Shown here: piece after piece, positions 20,978 through 32,163 of the stretch | Position numbering within the stretch: position 1 is the stretch's first letter | Layout: the number at the start of each line of letters is the position of its first letter | NCBI GenBank assembly: GCA_021234155.1 | Contig: JAJEKV010000057.1 | Location: 126,001-190,000, forward strand | DNA length: 64,000 nucleotides | Direction of reading: 5' to 3' | Source: Isoetes taiwanensis | Taxonomy: Eukaryota > Streptophyta > Lycopodiopsida > Isoetales > Isoetaceae | The notes under the pieces: model-generated | The model's input: the letters and a program-made list of their open reading frames with translations, nothing else | What the model was told of the DNA's origin: nothing | Database searches by the model: none | Translations under genes and position numbers: made by a program

Positions 20978-21030
20978 AATTCAATTTGTAGCACTCAACA
21001 AATTCAAATTGTAGCACTCATTGTAGCACT
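20978..21030. repeat. Short tandem repeat AATTCACTGTAGCACTCA, altered copy 3
   Basis: Here CACTGTAG is replaced by CAATTTGTAG and CAAATTGTAG, and the following CGCCCGGG by CTTGGG. The other copies agree with one another. Confidence 0.7.
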
Positions 21031-23280
21031 TGGGGTGCACCTAATGTAAAAGTCTATATGGCATGTGCTTTGATAGAGTCAAGAGAAATTATCCCTTATA
21101 TGGAAATTTCTAAAGAAAATATACCTCATATAAGCAAAGTTTCATTAAATATGGAATATCTGGGGTAAAGTTGGAATAATTTTAATGTAGGGTGTTTGGA
21201 GGGTTATGTATACCTCTATACTTCTAGTAAGGTTACATGTATTAAAAAGGGTTATATATACATGTTGCAGGAGAAGGTTATGTATATCGTATATGTCACT
21301 ACATACATATTTATGCATATATGTGTACATGATACTCAAATATATAACCAATCCTTCCAATGTATGGTCATTTGCAAGGTTATCCTAAATTGGAAGGGTT
21401 CCAATGAAAGGGTTATATATACCCTATATAATGCTATGCCTATACCATCTTATACATCTATCTATCTTTAATATACAATACATATACATAAGTATCAACC
21501 ATGCATAAGACATTTGCTTACCATATGCCATTATAGCCTCTGCTATGTCATTCGTTCCAACACCTGCAACAAGAAGAAGAGGATGGAAATATATTATGAG
21601 TTATGTATAACCAGACTTTCTGAACCACAAGCATACCATGGATGATGTATCTTTTCAATCATGAACCACAATTTGTTTATTCACATAATAGGAAGATATC
21701 TTGCATCCTTAGAAAAGGTCATTTGTGGATTCATGTCATCAAATCTTCTAAATGGCATTTAATATGGATCTAATGCCAATTACATTCTGTCATATAATAG
21801 AGTGTCAGCTATATTTGAAGCTAAATGGAATGATCAGGTATCTTTGTTGGAGTTATATAGCCTAAATACAGATGAAGGTTGCATTAATAGAGCTTAAATG
21901 GCGCAACGACCCTATTTCATGCTAAATGAATCCAGGGAACTAGTTAAATGGCGCACATGCTCCATTTAGCTTAATGGAGAAAAAGTGATTCCATTGAATT
22001 TTGACTCCATTTAAGCTAAATGGAGCTTATGCCCATTCTGATGGTAATTTCATCTTGAAATGGGGTCGCCGCACCATTTAAAGCTCCATTTGAACTCAAC
22101 TTTCAGCTTTATTTAAGCTAACGGTGGATCGAGATGGGCCAGATCTTTTATTATATTATTATATCTAATCAGTACCAGTTCAATTGTATACTACCAATGC
22201 ACATTGAAAATTATAGCATTCTATCATTCAATCAAATATTAAAATCTACACCACTAACCTGAGATGTAGTAGCATAACGAAGTTGCCAACATATCCACGA
22301 GCCGATTCAACAAATACAACAATTTCAACAAGATCTGCAGGCGCCTAAGATAAACTCAATGTAAGCACAAATGCAAACTCAACGAGATCAATTGCCATCT
22401 AATTTACCAAGATCAACATAATGTGGAGGCGGCAGAGGCGACAGAGGCAGGCTCAAGAATAAAAGCCAAATAACATTCTTCCCAAAAGAATTGTACAATC
22501 CACATCGAAGGGTTTTTGAATTTTGAACGGGGAATATTGGGGGGAATTCATATTTTGAATTTTAAATTCACGGGCGGGATTTTGGGGGGAAAATTTAAAT
22601 ATGGAGGGAGATTTAAAATTCAAATTTCAAAGTGCAAAAAGCGGGGTCTGGATTCTATCTGTTTCTTCCCCTCCTCCACCATTCCCTCCCCACTCCTCGC
22701 TCCTCCTCCGCTATTACATTTGCATCTACCTCATCCCCTCCATCGCCTTCCGACTCCTATAGTGCTTCCTCCTCTAGCGCCTCCTCTAAGATTGGATTTT
22801 ATGCATTTCTTCTCCTCCAACACCATCCATCTCCTCCCCCAGGCTCCCCTCCTCCTCCCCTCCTTCCTTTGTTATACTTGCATCTACCTCATCCTCTTCG
22901 CCTTCCGACTCTTCTAATGTTTTCTCCTCTAGCGCCACCTCTGCCGCCTTCCTTTTTTACAACATTTGATCCCTGGCCAGTACCTTATACAATTGGAGTG
23001 CATATTGTATGGTCGATTCTGCAGATGAAGCAAGCTAGCAACTAGACTACATGCAATGTGAACTGTATGTATTTATTTTAATGCATTGATTTCATCTTCT
23101 GTCTTATTATGTGTTCCACATGTAGATGTTAGGGTAAATTACATCTCTAATACTCAAATATACAAATCTTATTTTCTTAGACTCTTCAAGATATAGTGGT
23201 TTAAGTAAATGTTTACAAAAAAGAAAAAGGCTTGTGCTATCAAATGGCAAAAGAAATGACGATATATATACTTTTTGTGT
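21031..23280. other. Spacer, AAATGG-word zone and low-complexity segment, copy 3
   Basis: Counterpart of 1,210-3,468, without the Helitron. It contains the uninterrupted CTAAATGGAGC target (about 22,016-22,026). No gene supported. Confidence 0.6.
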
Positions 23281-23287
23281 GGCTGGT

Positions 23288-23640
23288 GAAGGAAATGTGT
23301 GTGTGTGGGGCTGATCTTGCCAAATGGCGCAGTGGCGCCGTTTGAAGGAAATGGCGCCATTTGGCAGGACCAGTCACAAAAAAAAAAAAAAGTTTTTTTT
23401 TTGTGATTGGTCTTCGCCAAATGGCGACGGCGCCATTTGAAGGAAATGGCGCCATCGCGCCATTTGGCAGAACTAGTCACCAAAAAAAAAAAAAAAAGTC
23501 CTTTTTTTTTTTTTTTTTGATCTTGCCAAATGGCGGGATGGCGCCATTTCCTTCAAATGGCGCCATCGCGCCATTTCCTTCAAATGGCACCATCGCGCCA
23601 TTTAGCAAGATCAACCCCACACACACACATTTCTTCCTTC
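23288..23640. repeat. Foldback inverted repeat, copy 3 (double hairpin)
   Basis: The most complex version, with two successive head-to-head hairpins. The first is centred on an A run then a T run at about 23,377-23,401 with arms reading CCATTTGGCAGGACCAGTCAC and its near-complement. The second is centred at 23,482-23,518. Outer arms as in copy 1. The GAAGGAAATGGCGCCATTTG unit repeats in both orientations. Confidence 0.7.
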
Positions 23641-24672
23641 GCCATTTGGCAGCACAAGACTTTTCCCCTGGTTGTAATTGCCTAATGGTGCCATACCGCA
23701 ATTTCCTTCAAAAAAAATTCATCTTTATCTTATCTTATCTTCAAATAGCATTGCAACGCCATTTCTTTATCCCAACTGACTATGTTAATGCTGTCGATGA
23801 GATTTTTGACGAGACTTATTAAAATAGATTGTGCAACATATGCCTATCTCATGTAAAACTGTTGATATATTTAAAGCAAATGGTGCAGCTGCGCAATTTG
23901 CTAGGTAATTACACATAAGTAAAATGGCGCAGCTGCGCTATTTGCAAGGCCACTTCAACATTTTAATGTGTTTAAATACAACTTTACAGGAATAAATAGA
24001 GTATATTTGGACCATATTTCAGACTAAATGCCAGTTTGTACAGGTACTTTTGCTTCATTTCATTTCAAATGCAGCAACTTTCATGCTATTTCTTATAGTT
24101 TTGTTTAGTATATGGCGCCATAGTGTTCTTTTTTTAGTGCATTTTTGCGCCATTTCATCCCAAATGCAGCAATTTTTGTGCCATTTCCTTTAGTTTTTCC
24201 ACTAAATGGTGTAGATTTGATCAATAAATGTGCGAAAAAACAAGGAACAAAACAATTTCAGTGAAAGTTGGAATCACGAAATTTTCATATTTAATGAAAC
24301 TGTGCTTATATTTCATATACCCCTACCATATTTCTCTTATATAGATACGGAATTCAAGCAAGAAAAATACCCCCTCCCATATATGGATACGGTTTTGGCC
24401 CCAAAAAAACCCCCTCCTTACTGAGTGCACCACCCTGGGTAGCACGTGAATCGAATTCTCATGGCATGTAGTCAATTTACGTAGTATGTAGCGGGTAGTC
24501 AGATTTCAGAAGCGGTGTGTTTCGTTGAGGAAGTCCGCTATGGATTTATTCACCGGATCGGTGTTTTTGCCATGTACGAATCGTCCGCGAAAAAATCCGG
24601 CGCCAAAAATCGTAATTACAGTCGACGTGGATAAAAATCAGATAATGGAATGGCCTTCGGTCCAATATCGCC

Positions 24673-24688
24673 AACCCTAAACCCTAAA
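24673..24688 (+). promoter_or_regulatory. Telo-box, copy 3
   Basis: AACCCTAAACCCTAAA, same context as at 4,790. Confidence 0.5.
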
Positions 24689-24954
24689 GTAAGATGCGTG
24701 CATACATAAATGGTGTCCGACAGTTTCTAGACTTCTTATGTGATAAGAGCATGACATGAGAAAATCTCTCTCTTTTTTTCTCCTTCTCAGCAAGCCACAC
24801 ACATTTCAATTCAACAAGCACCCTGCACATGTAGCCTATGTTTTGTACATAGTTTGTGCATTCACATTTTCAATGTTGATTGTTATATTCTCAAGTTGCA
24901 ATATTGCCAGCGCAACTTGTCTTCTTGTATAGCAGATTACTTCCATGTTTTATC

Positions 24955-25608
24955 TTAGTTGAAATTTTGGAGAAAGGCGTTACACCAAAGGAAAAAAGAA
25001 TTCCTTGCCTCCCTTATGTTGCAACTCTGTATGAGATTCTTAACCTCATCAGTTATTGCATCTGATCTCTTTTTCCTTGAAAACATTGACCACAGACCAC
25101 ATTCTTGTTCTGCCATTACTCTTCTTCTGGTTGCTGCAATAACAGATTTTCTTGATACATGAAGGAGGCGTGCAACTGCAGACTGGTTGGTTTTGTTTGC
25201 TGTTGAAGATACCATTTGCAATGTGGACTTTCTTGCTTGCATTATATCTGTCTTCCTTAGTTTCTTTTGCTGATTAAGTGTCTCTTGAACAGTTCTAATG
25301 ACATTCTTCATGATCTTGCTTTGATCATGATCAACAAAATCCACCTCCAGTGGCAATTTTTTCTTCACTCTCTTCACAAATCTGTGCACCACCAATGCCT
25401 TATCCCTTTTTTTCAAAGGCTTTGTGATATTATTGAAATAATCGTCCAAACTCTTGGACAATTCTTGAAGCCTTCTCGCACTCAAGCCGCTATCAACTTG
25501 AGGCTGGATATTTTCTTTCTCCCTCTCCCTATCTCTTTTCCATTTGTCTAGATTGCCTTCTTCTCTCGGCTTGAATTTCCCGAAAAATTTGAAGTCGCTT
25601 TTCTTCAT
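24955..25608 (-). pseudogene. ORF E, copy 3 (217 aa, N-terminus altered)
   Basis: The body (KRDREREKENIQPQVDSG to the end) matches copy 2, including VARLLHVSRKSVIAATRRR. The first 17 residues differ (MKKSDFKFFGKFKPRE) because of frame changes near 25,540-25,615, and the usual ATG context is scrambled there. Confidence 0.55.
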
Positions 25609-25986
25609 CTAAATCGATCTTTGATTGATCCATTTAGAATCGTGTTGTCTGAGAGAATTGTGTTGTATGCGAGAAACCGTGTTGTACAAAGAAAATTCTC
25701 GGGGGGTACAACACCGATCATGCTTCCCGCCATAGCCAAATCCAACCCCGCCAAATTGATTACGTGCATCAATTTGATTTTGCGGGTAGCCATGTCATCG
25801 ATCCGGATGCAATTTGCTAAAACGGATCATCTCGATCCCGCTCTCCAAGCACCTCCAAGCACACCGGACCAACCACGAAAAGCAGCATGTCCGGATGGGT
25901 GCTTTTGTACCCCAATATCTAACTTAGACCCTTAGCCAAGCCTTATATCCAAGGGCAAGAACAAGCTGTGGGATAGGACAAGAACC

Positions 25987-26975
25987 ATGCCCGACTACAT
26001 GATATGCAAGCACAATAGGCATAGATATCTCTCAGCCCATGCAGCCCTCGCCCTATTCATGCAGTATAAGGCAATCAACAAGGTGGGGGAGCCCTCAATT
26101 CAGCCTTTGGACCTAGCGCCACTCGACACTCGAAGGGAGCAAAGCCACATCCATGAGATCGAGTCCTCCGAGTACGAGTACCATGGCATAACATCAGGGA
26201 CACCAGCACTGCAAATTGAGCAGGATTACGAGCAACTAGGGGAAGAAAACCCAGGTTGGGAAAGTAGAGAGGCGATGAGGATGGAGAGGCGAATAACCAG
26301 GCATGATGATGAAATCAGGCGGGCCTATGAACCACCAATCGGCATCACAGCCCTATCACCAATAGTCATCGACGGAGAGGAGTACATCTTGGCAAACGAC
26401 GTCCTCAACCTTCCTTACTGCCAAGAAGAAGGGCTTAGAATCGACGAGCCCTTAGGTTTGATGGCAAAGGAGCAGCAAAGCGACTTCATCGACTACTCCT
26501 ATCAGGAAATTCCAAGGGAGCTCGCAGAGCGACACTCTTACTGGGGGACAATATCAGACATAGCAGCCTATGAGCAGATAAGGGAGATGTATCGTCAATG
26601 AAAAACCAATCATCCCGGAGGAGGAGTTTCAAGAAATACAAGGCGGTGTACAAACCAGAAAGAGGCCCAAGCTCTAGCCGAACAGTTCATTCCAGGAGTA
26701 TGCGGGAGGCATCCAGTAGCATCAACCTGGAGAGCACAACTACCATGTGGAGGGACCATGAAGACCTCTTGGCATTAGACGTCTACGGCGAAGCAGCTCG
26801 GAGAAAGGGCACAGGTTCGAAGGCCGTAGGGAAAGGTAAGGTACTCCGGTACTATCTTCCAGTCCTTAGCCAAGGGCAGATGATAGTTTTTCACAAGGAG
26901 TTCAGCCCACGAGAAGAAGAGTCGGTGGCGCTCCTCATAACACTCTCTGGCTTTGGATCATATCATTCTCTTTAA
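25987..26975 (+). pseudogene. ORF F, copy 3 (one frame break)
   Basis: The first 204 codons match copy 1, with a small change near SYWGT. A TGA at about 26,599, where copy 1 reads CAACAGGAACC (Gln-Gln-Glu), and a nearby length change split the frame. The remainder is open at 26,598-26,975. The small overlapping ORF is open at 26,953-27,195. Confidence 0.7.
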
Positions 26976-27195
26976 GAGATCCGTGGCACTTCACTGCCTC
27001 GACTTCACCAGGGGCCACCTCAGGGACGCAACATTGATGGTAGTGGCGGCAACGGCACCCGAACTCCCCGCACCCCAAATGGCTCGAGCACTCGAAGGGG
27101 GGTCTTCCAGAAATATCTTGCGGAACGTCGGCAAAGGACTTCGACTCAGGGATGTCAAGAACTTCTTCAAATCGATGAAGGGGCATCGAAGATGA
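26953..27195 (+). CDS. Small ORF overlapping the end of F, copy 3 (80 aa)
   Basis: One substitution (DFTRG) relative to copy 1. Status uncertain, as for copy 1. Confidence 0.3.
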   Translation: MDHIILFKRSVALHCLDFTRGHLRDATLMVVAATAPELPAPQMARALEGGSSRNILRNVGKGLRLRDVKNFFKSMKGHRR

Positions 27196-27891
27196 ACATT
27201 TTCTGTTTTCACTTATCTTCTAAATTGTATTGAATGTTTTCAGTCCTATGTATTGTCATGAATCCTATATTAATGCGTAACTTTTATATATGAATTACTA
27301 TAAATTGTCCTTGACTTATAAGTGGAATTTTGGCATGATTTCTTTTATACCTAACAATAATTGCCTTGTAAATAAGGATGACTAATATATAACTTCAATA
27401 ACAAGCATTGATGACCAATACTTATAGCAAGGAACATCGGCTCAGGGTCTCAAGGCCAGGGCCGGCAACACCAATGGGTACCTGGAAACTTGTTTGGGCG
27501 AGAACAAGACAACAACAACAATGAAATGACGGTGGAGACAATGAATGCAAGACTCGCGCAGATGAGAAACTAGATGCAAAACCTGCTTCAGTGCAAAACC
27601 TGCTTCGTTCTTGACATGATATATTGTTGAAAGTCATTGTATTCGTCATGTATTAAAACAAATTGATTAGCCAACAATCGCAGTCTAGATACCAAGCCTA
27701 AATAAAAATTTAGCAAGTCTTACCTTGCTAAAGCCTTCTGGTGTGCCTTTTGCTAGTTTTTCCTCGTTTTTTTTTTTTTTTTTTTTTTTTTTAAGTAAGA
27801 GACGGTTTTGTCATTAATTATAAGATCTCAAGTACATAGCAAAGTGTATGCTTTTGCTAGAAGAGCATACCAAAATATGCATGTAAAACGA

Positions 27892-28290
27892 TCAATATGC
27901 ATACCAGTTATTGCTATAGAATAGGCAAAATTTGTCCTTGTTCTCCAAAAGGATCAGCAAAGATCCATATAGATCAGCAAGTAGCTTGTGATTGTAGTAC
28001 ATAGTTCTATACCTTGTCATCTGTGTCTCAGTAAGTATGAAGTTGTGGTTTGACAGAAAGGTCCACAAGCAATGAACCTGCACTACCTCCCTGCAGAAGA
28101 TGGCAGCACACAAATCCTCACTTTCCTTTTGATATCTTCTGTGTCCTGTTCTCATAAGAAATGATTCCATCGAGGTAGCAATACTGTTTTGCATAATCTG
28201 ATCTTTAGCTTGTTGATTGAAAGGCGAGATGTCATCAAATTTGCTTCTTCCATCACCACGCAGGAATTCAAGATATTCTAGGATCATCAA
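27892..28290 (-). pseudogene. LINE-tail ORF H, copy 3 (3' truncated)
   Basis: It matches the 154-aa version to about CLFYSNNW, then ends YAY at the deletion. Confidence 0.45.
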
Positions 28291-28347
28291 GCAGGAAAAA
28301 GTTAGAATCTATAGCATTCAAAATTGAAGTAAATGTCCCTTATACTG

Positions 28348-29090
28348 TCCATGTGCCTCCCAATTCTTGTCATAGTTAGTTCCATATTTCTTTTGTGAGC
28401 AGTTGCAATAGTCTCAAAGTCAAATTGAAAATGCATCTTTATCCAAAAGATAGAAGGCCTTTTCTTTCCAAACAAGGCACGATTTCCAGCTTTCTAAATA
28501 TTCCAAAGAGCAATGTAAATAACTGAATTGAGAAATCTATCATCATATTGGATAAGGGATAGAAGATTCTCATCATTTGCAATGCCAGATTTATCAGCAA
28601 TCCAAGTCCAGAAATCATTCAATTTGTTACAAAGAAAGATATGACACATATCCTCAACTCTATCACATGCTATGGGACAATTTGCTATGATGTTAGAATT
28701 TCTCTTAGACAAAGAGTACAAAGTGTTCAAACTGCCATTGGCGAGAAGCCAAATGAAATATGAAATTTTAGAAGGACAATAAGAGTTCCATACATTATGA
28801 AAGAGATCCTTAAGTTGAGCATGATTAATATACCATTTCAATATAGCTTTGTTGTCATCCATATTGGAGGACATAGCATTGTACACATACTTAACTTTGT
28901 AAACCCCTTTGCCATTTATAGTCCAAATACCCTTCCTAATTGGGAGACATATTAGAAAGATAAGGTTTGATATGAGTGTAGATCTTCTTTGTCCGAGGAA
29001 GTACCCTTTAATTGAGAGTGAACAATCCGTGAGAGCCCAAAGAACACAAAACACATGAACCGATTTCTGGAATGCTGTTTTTGTTTGCAT
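28348..29090 (-). pseudogene. LINE polyprotein C-terminus (zf-RVT region), copy 4
   Basis: Same frame and same premature stop (28,494). Two compensating length changes near 28,930-29,000 garble about 25 residues (GYFLGQRRSTLIS). Confidence 0.75.
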
Positions 29091-29114
29091 TTTGAAGGAA
29101 TTTATGGTTCAATG

Positions 29115-29162
29115 AATTCACTGTAGCACTCAACAAATTCACTGTAGCACTCATTGTAGCAC
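29115..29162. repeat. Short tandem repeat AATTCACTGTAGCACTCA, copy 4
   Basis: Identical in layout to copies 1 and 2. Confidence 0.8.
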
Positions 29163-29260
29163 GCCCGGGGGTGCACCTAATGTAAAGTCTATATGGCATG
29201 TGCGTGCATAGAGTTAAGAGAAATTATCCCTTATATGGAAATTTCTAAAGAAAATATACC

Positions 29261-29267
29261 TCATATA
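29261..29267. other. Deletion junction with 7-bp microhomology
   Basis: The sequence passes from ATACCTCATATA (as at about 1,305-1,315) directly to TCATATACCCCTACC (as at about 4,429-4,441). TCATATA is shared. About 3.1 kb of the unit, including the foldback, is missing. Confidence 0.8.
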
Positions 29268-29625
29268 CCCCTACCATATTTCTCTTATATAGATACGGAA
29301 TTCAAGCAAGAAAAATACCCCCTCCCATATATGGATACGGTTTTGGCCCCAAAAAAACCCCCTCCTTACTGAGTGCATCTCCCTGGGTAGCACGTAGTCG
29401 AATTTCTGTAGCATGTAGTCGAATTTCTGTAGTATGTAGCAGGTAGTCAGATTTCTGTAGCAGGTGTTTCTGTTGAGGAAGTCCGTTGCGGATTTATTCA
29501 GCCGGATCAGTGTTTCGGCCATGTACGAATCGTCCGTGAAAAAATCCGGTGCCAAAAATCAGGTAATTACAGGCTGACGTGGATAAAAACTGTATACGTG
29601 AATGGCCTTCTGGTCCAATATCGCC

Positions 29626-29641
29626 AACCCTAAACCCTAAA
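29626..29641 (+). promoter_or_regulatory. Telo-box, copy 4
   Basis: AACCCTAAACCCTAAA, same context as at 4,790. Confidence 0.5.
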
Positions 29642-29907
29642 GTAAGATGCGTGCATACATAAATGGTGTCCGACAGTTTCTAGACTTCTTATGTGATAAG
29701 AGCATGACATGAGAAAATCTCTCTCTTTTTTTCTCCTTCTCAGCAAGCCACCCACATTTCAATTCAACAAGCACCCTGCACATGTAGCCTATGTTTTGTA
29801 CATAGTTTGTGCATTCACATTTTCAATGTTGATTGTTATATTCTCAAGTTGCAATATTGCCAGCGCAACTTGTCTTCTTGTATAGCAGATTACTTCCATG
29901 TTTTATC

Positions 29908-30587
29908 TTAGTTGAAATTTTGGAGAAAGGCGTTACACCAAAGGAAAAAAGAATTCCTTGCCTCCCTTATGTTACAACTCTGTATGAGATTCTTAACCTC
30001 ATCAGTTATTGCATCTGATCTCGTTTTCCTTGAAAACATTGACCACGGACCACATTCTTGTTCTGCCATTACTCTTCTTACGGTTGTTTTTAATAATAAC
30101 ATTTTCTTGATACATGAAGGAGGCGTGCAACTGCAGACTGGTTGGTTTTGTTTGCTGTTGAAGATACCATTTGCAATGTGGACTTTCTTGCTTGCATTAT
30201 ATCTGTCTTCTTTAGTTTCTTTTGCTGATTAAGTGTCTCTTGAACAGTTCTAATGACATTCTTCATGATCTTGCTTTGATCATGATCAACAAAATCCACC
30301 TCCAGTGGCAATTGTTTCTTCACTCTCTTCACAAATCTGTGCACCACCAGTGCCTTATCCCTTTTTTTCAAAGGTTTTGTGATATTATTGAAATAATCGT
30401 CCAAACTCTTGGACAATTCTTGAAGCCTTCTCGCACTCAAGCCGCTATCAACTTGAGGCTGGATATTTTCTTTCTCCCTCTCCCTATCTCTTTTCCGCTG
30501 TCTAGATTGCCTTCTTCTCTCGGCTTGAATTTCCCAGAAAATTTGAAGTCGCTTTTCTTCATCTAAATCTGATGCTGATTGATCCAT
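29908..30587 (-). pseudogene. ORF E, copy 4 (frameshifted)
   Basis: Open from ATG at 30,587 to VARLLHVSRK at about 30,090, then the frame breaks where TGCTGCAATAACAG of the other copies has become TTTTAATAATAAC. The C-terminal piece is open at 30,102-29,908. Confidence 0.6.
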
Positions 30588-30792
30588 TTAGAATCGTGTT
30601 GTACAGATAATTGTGTTGTACAGAGAAACCGTGTTGTACAAAGAAAATTCTGTTCAGGGGTACAACACCGGATCATGCTTCCCGCCATAGCCAAATCCAA
30701 CCCCGCCAAATTGATTCTGTACCGAATTTGATTTTGCGGGTAGCCATGTCATCGATCCGGATGCAATTTGCTAAAACGTATCATCTCGATCC

Positions 30793-30797
30793 CGCTC
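30793..30797. other. Left target-site duplication CGCTC of the LTR element
   Basis: CGCTC here and again at 43,370-43,374. In copies 1-3 the uninterrupted text is CCCGCTCTCCAAG. Confidence 0.9.
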
Positions 30798-30857
30798 TGT
30801 TAGTCATGTGCCTCCTGGTTCAGGACTATTCATGCACACGACGGACCAGGTCAAGCT

Positions 30858-31568
30858 CAGGGTAGCCCTTAAGGACGAAAGTTCGCCAAAAGGCTATTTT
30901 TTAAGGGTATCGAGATATTTTGACGCTATGGTTTAGTAGGGCCCATTATAGATGAAAAAAATAAAATTCGCCAACTTTTCTACAAACAAATCTCACTCCG
31001 CTGGAAAATTCGCCACATCCACTAAGCGTCATAACTATGGATTCGCCTTATCCTCTACCCTCTTTCTCGAAGATTTCTTAAGGAATCGCCTAATATTCTA
31101 GGCTTTCTTCATAACCTAATCTATTCTCCATATCCCTCCAGGTATATATGCAATTTTAAGAGTTATTTTTGTAGCTATTGTGTTTCAAATACTTCTAAGG
31201 ATGCATTGGAGAGGATTTTTTTTACAGACCTCCCTTTTAATAGATTTGTTTTATCTACAAGGATAAGCCACGTTCTCATTTGCAAAGGTTAAGTTGTGGT
31301 ATTGCATCATGCAAGTATATTTATAATGTGTTTGTGTCCTTGATCAAATATGGATGCCGATGAATAAAATTTCACCATAGAAATTGCACTTGGAAAATAA
31401 AGACACTTAAATCTTGGCAAAATAATATTGGCCATGATTCGCCTAGATTTCTATAAAAAAACATTCATGTCTAGAAAACATTCGCCAGCATAACTAATCT
31501 TGCAACTCTATTATTCGCCCGACCTTCTAAATTATGCTTAGACAAATTTGGCCTTAAGGGCAACCCTG
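30858..31568. mobile_element. hAT-like MITE (711 bp)
   Basis: Terminal inverted repeats CAGGGTAGCCCTTAAGG on the left and the complement of CAGGGTTGCCCTTAAGG on the right (16 of 17 identical), flanked by the 8-bp duplication GTCAAGCT (30,850-30,857 and 31,569-31,576). Removing it and one duplication restores the text of the 3' LTR. CAGGG ends with 8-bp duplications are typical of hAT elements. Alternative boundaries would give a 10-bp duplication. No transposase ORF, so non-autonomous. Confidence 0.85.
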
Positions 31569-31836
31569 GTCAAGCTCAAGGATCCACAGTCAGCCACGGG
31601 TCAGCCATCAAAGGCCCAGCAGAAGACCAAGCAGCAGACCACGCAGTCAAAGCATGGGGCTGCCATCAAGAGGCGTCGCTCAGACAAGTGATGGCCCGCC
31701 ACACCCAGCGTCGGCCGTCGGGCGTGATTCTAGGCACTTCAAGAGGCACCGCCAACATTCCTCAAATCGGGCCTCCTTCCGAGAGCGGCATCGAGATCGA
31801 GTCGGAGTGTCTATATTGGGCCAAAGGCCATTGTAC

Positions 31837-31845
31837 TATATATAT
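31837..31845 (+). promoter_or_regulatory. TATA box of the 5' LTR
   Basis: TATATATAT, followed about 30 bp on by a purine-rich segment. The same motif is at 43,095-43,103 in the 3' LTR. Probable promoter of the genomic RNA. Confidence 0.5.
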
Positions 31846-32163
31846 GATTAGAGCTAGCACATGAAGGCTAGATGAGTTTTGAGTCTTGTCTCTTTTCAGT
31901 CTTCTCTCTATTAGAGCTCATGTATGTTCATCATTGATATCAAGGAAGCTTATCATTTTCCTCTCATTGTTCTTTACGTTACGCGTTTCTTCTTCTTGTT
32001 CTCTTCTTGCAAATCCCGGCGTGACATAGTCCCCCTCTGACTCTCCCCGTTAGATCCACGGGTCCTCCCGCAGGGTCGTCTTCCGGAGTTCCCAAACCCA
32101 GCACCCCAAACACCGCCGCCGCTGCCGTCCCTGATTCAATCCTACTTTCTTACATGCCGCCAT

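Larger units (their letters stand above)
20204..28341 (+). repeat. Tandem compound unit, copy 3 (8,138 bp)
   Basis: Third copy, with the same block order as copy 1. The foldback is longer, with two A/T-run hairpins. About 0.34 kb is missing near 27,889-27,903, which removes the end of the LINE-associated small ORF. The uninterrupted sequence around 22,015-22,035 gives an empty site for the Helitron of copy 2. Confidence 0.9.
27767..29098 (-). mobile_element. LINE (L1-like) 3' fragment, copy 3/4 junction
   Basis: T run at 27,767-27,792, then a deletion of about 0.34 kb compared with the other copies, then ORF H remnant and coding end. Confidence 0.7.
30798..32112 (+). repeat. 5' LTR (604 bp plus a 711-bp MITE)
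   Basis: Begins TGTTAGTCATG and ends CCCCAAACA. It matches the 3' LTR at 42,776-43,369 apart from the MITE and scattered differences, many at CAG/CGG alternatives. TATA-like ACTATATATAT at 31,835-31,845. Confidence 0.9.

Noticed and set aside
32113-32135. tRNA primer-binding site after the 5' LTR
   Set aside because: The sequence CCGCCGCCGCTGCCG lacks the TGG start expected opposite a tRNA CCA end. No match could be claimed.
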